64,000 bases of DNA. Source: Phorcus lineatus (taxonomy: Eukaryota; Mollusca; Gastropoda; Trochida; Trochidae). The stretch lies in NCBI GenBank assembly GCA_921293015.1, contig OV121083.1, positions 28,698,908-28,762,907 of the forward strand, read 5' to 3'. Each line of letters starts with the position of its first letter. Within the stretch, counting starts at the first letter, position 1. Below the pieces are notes generated by a model. The model was not told the origin of the DNA and did not search any database. It worked only from the letters and a program-made list of their open reading frames with translations. Below are positions 62,866 through 64,000 of the stretch, one piece after another. The position numbers were made by a program, and so were the translations under genes.

Positions 62866-63662
62866 CACAGGCCCTCGGATCATTAAAAAAAATATATATA
62901 TATAAAAAATTAAAAAATTGTTTTTGAGAACACCCCCTGAATAAAATTGTTCCTCTGGTAATAGTATATGGAAAGGCCGGACACTCCATTCGCCCCCACC
63001 CGCTTTCTTGACCGAATGCTACAATAAATACACACGCAATCAAAATAAAATCTATGCAGACATGATGTCAAATGATTTGCCTTTCTACTCCAACTCACTT
63101 AAACAAATTAATCTTTGGGGTTATTTAATGAGGACGGCCGAAAGACGATTTCCACGCCCAACTTAATGCTGATGGGACAAATGGCCGCCCGTCACCTTCA
63201 CCTTACGGGGTGTGTGGCCGCAGCAACAGATCTCATTGGTTTGATGCAAAGTTAGGAACAGATAACTCTAATTCTCCGTTCTTGCAACCAGTGAGATCTG
63301 TCGCTGCGGACACACACCCCGTAAGGTCAAGGTGACGGGCAGCCATTTGTCCCATCAGCATTAAGTTGGGCGTGGAAATCGTCTTTCGGCCGTCCTCATT
63401 AAATAACCCCAAAGATATATTTGTTAAAGTGAGTTGGAGTAGAAAGGCAAATCATTTGACATCATGTCTGCATAGATTTTATTTTGATTGCGTGTGTATT
63501 TATTGTAGCATTCGGTCAAGAAAGCGGGTGGGGGCGAATGGAGTGTCCGGCCTTTCCATATACTATTACCAGAGGAACAATTTTATTCAGGGGGTGTTCT
63601 CAAAAACAATTTTTTAATTTTTTATATATATATAATTTTTTTTAATGATCCGAAGGCCTGTG
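62866..63662. mobile_element. 797-bp foldback element, nearly perfect palindrome
   Basis: Arms 62866-63241 and 63286-63662 are reverse complements with only a handful of differences; the spacer is about 44 bp. Ends read CACAGGCC..GGCCTGTG. CTTTCACC is duplicated on both sides (62858-62865, 63663-63670), an 8-bp target duplication typical of hAT elements. The identical 62-codon ORF on each arm is a by-product of the symmetry. A half copy lies at 13632-14033. Confidence 0.9.
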
Positions 63663-64000
63663 CTTTCACCTAGATTATCCAAATTTGTAATTCAGATTTG
63701 AAGTGAGGGTGAAACCAATAAAGGAATTTTGCTTTGTGGTTTTGTTGAAAGCAGTGACTTCGAGGAAGTTATGCCGTCTTGAACTTATCCCCTAAATATA
63801 CATACTATACATGATAGCTACACCATTGAAACATTAAAATACTCGATGCATTGATGACAGTTTCTCCCTCTTCTTAGTAAACTCCACTGTCGTACAATTT
63901 TATCCACTTTCAATCATTTCAAATTGATGTGTAGTTTCCCATCATTGGTTTACCATCTTTTCAGCTAAGTTAAGAGTGTGAAGAATAATATGTAATCTGG

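Larger units (their letters stand above)
62088..63760 (+). repeat. interspersed repeat, family X copy 3, split by insertions
   Basis: Opens TAGCTCATCTGGCCTGAAAG; later parts are TGTATGTAAACTTTTCGCTG, then after 62778 TTTTTTCACATTTTCGACAT and AAATTTTGTGGGGATGTACC, and after 63663 CACCTAGATTATCCAAAT. Two elements interrupt it. Confidence 0.65.

Noticed and set aside
62910-63617. Identical 62-codon ORFs on opposite strands
   Set aside because: They are the same sequence on the two arms of the foldback element; no domain and no transcript evidence.

Overview
The window looks like a piece of molluscan nuclear genome, most likely from a gastropod such as an abalone. That is an inference from the repeat types (tRNA-derived SINEs and SINE tails ending in CTCACTCA/CTCACCTCA runs, DIRS and gypsy elements, many small inverted-repeat elements) and from AT-rich introns of several kilobases. 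Three host genes are visible only as short exons between these repeats. No database search was possible; gene names rest on recognised protein motifs, reading phase across splice sites and gene order.

Gene 1 (+ strand, enters from the left edge, stop at 15560) is a UBE2U-like ubiquitin-conjugating enzyme. Six exons are visible: the active-site exon (1236-1333), then 8141-8267, 8885-9073, 12867-12963, 14558-14679 and 15427-15560. Its introns hold a decayed DIRS retrotransposon (2278-6251), a TTAA-flanked MITE (9163-9638) and half of a foldback element (about 13632-14033).

Gene 2 (- strand, 32775 down to 18208) is mitochondrial ferredoxin FDX2. Six exons join in phase to 184 codons plus stop. 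Its introns contain a 3.3 kb minisatellite of 38/39/40-bp units (18534-21817), several degenerate tandem repeats, a full-length gypsy LTR retrotransposon with apparently identical LTRs and a 5-bp target duplication (27114-31706), and a second copy of the TTAA MITE (31825-32298).

Gene 3 (+ strand, from 33248 and running off the right edge) starts 472 bp from the FDX2 start codon, head to head. It encodes a secreted or membrane protein whose first four exons (33248-33589, 46809-46871, 50200-50348, 51248-51354) fit CACHD1, an alpha2delta-like VWFA/cache protein. UBE2U and CACHD1 are also neighbours in human (1p31.3), which supports both calls.

From 51355 to the end there is only presumed CACHD1 intron packed with nested mobile DNA: a SINE, a LINE tail split by a tandem-repeat element, a second DIRS fragment, a 3.1 kb element with termini built from consecutive perfect palindromes, and three short inverted-repeat elements sitting in copies of one host repeat (called family X here), two of them with clean 8-bp target duplications. 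The most unusual features are the FDX2 intron minisatellite, whose sense strand repeats a 3' splice-site-like motif about 80 times, the nested-palindrome termini, and the nearly perfect 797-bp foldback element.
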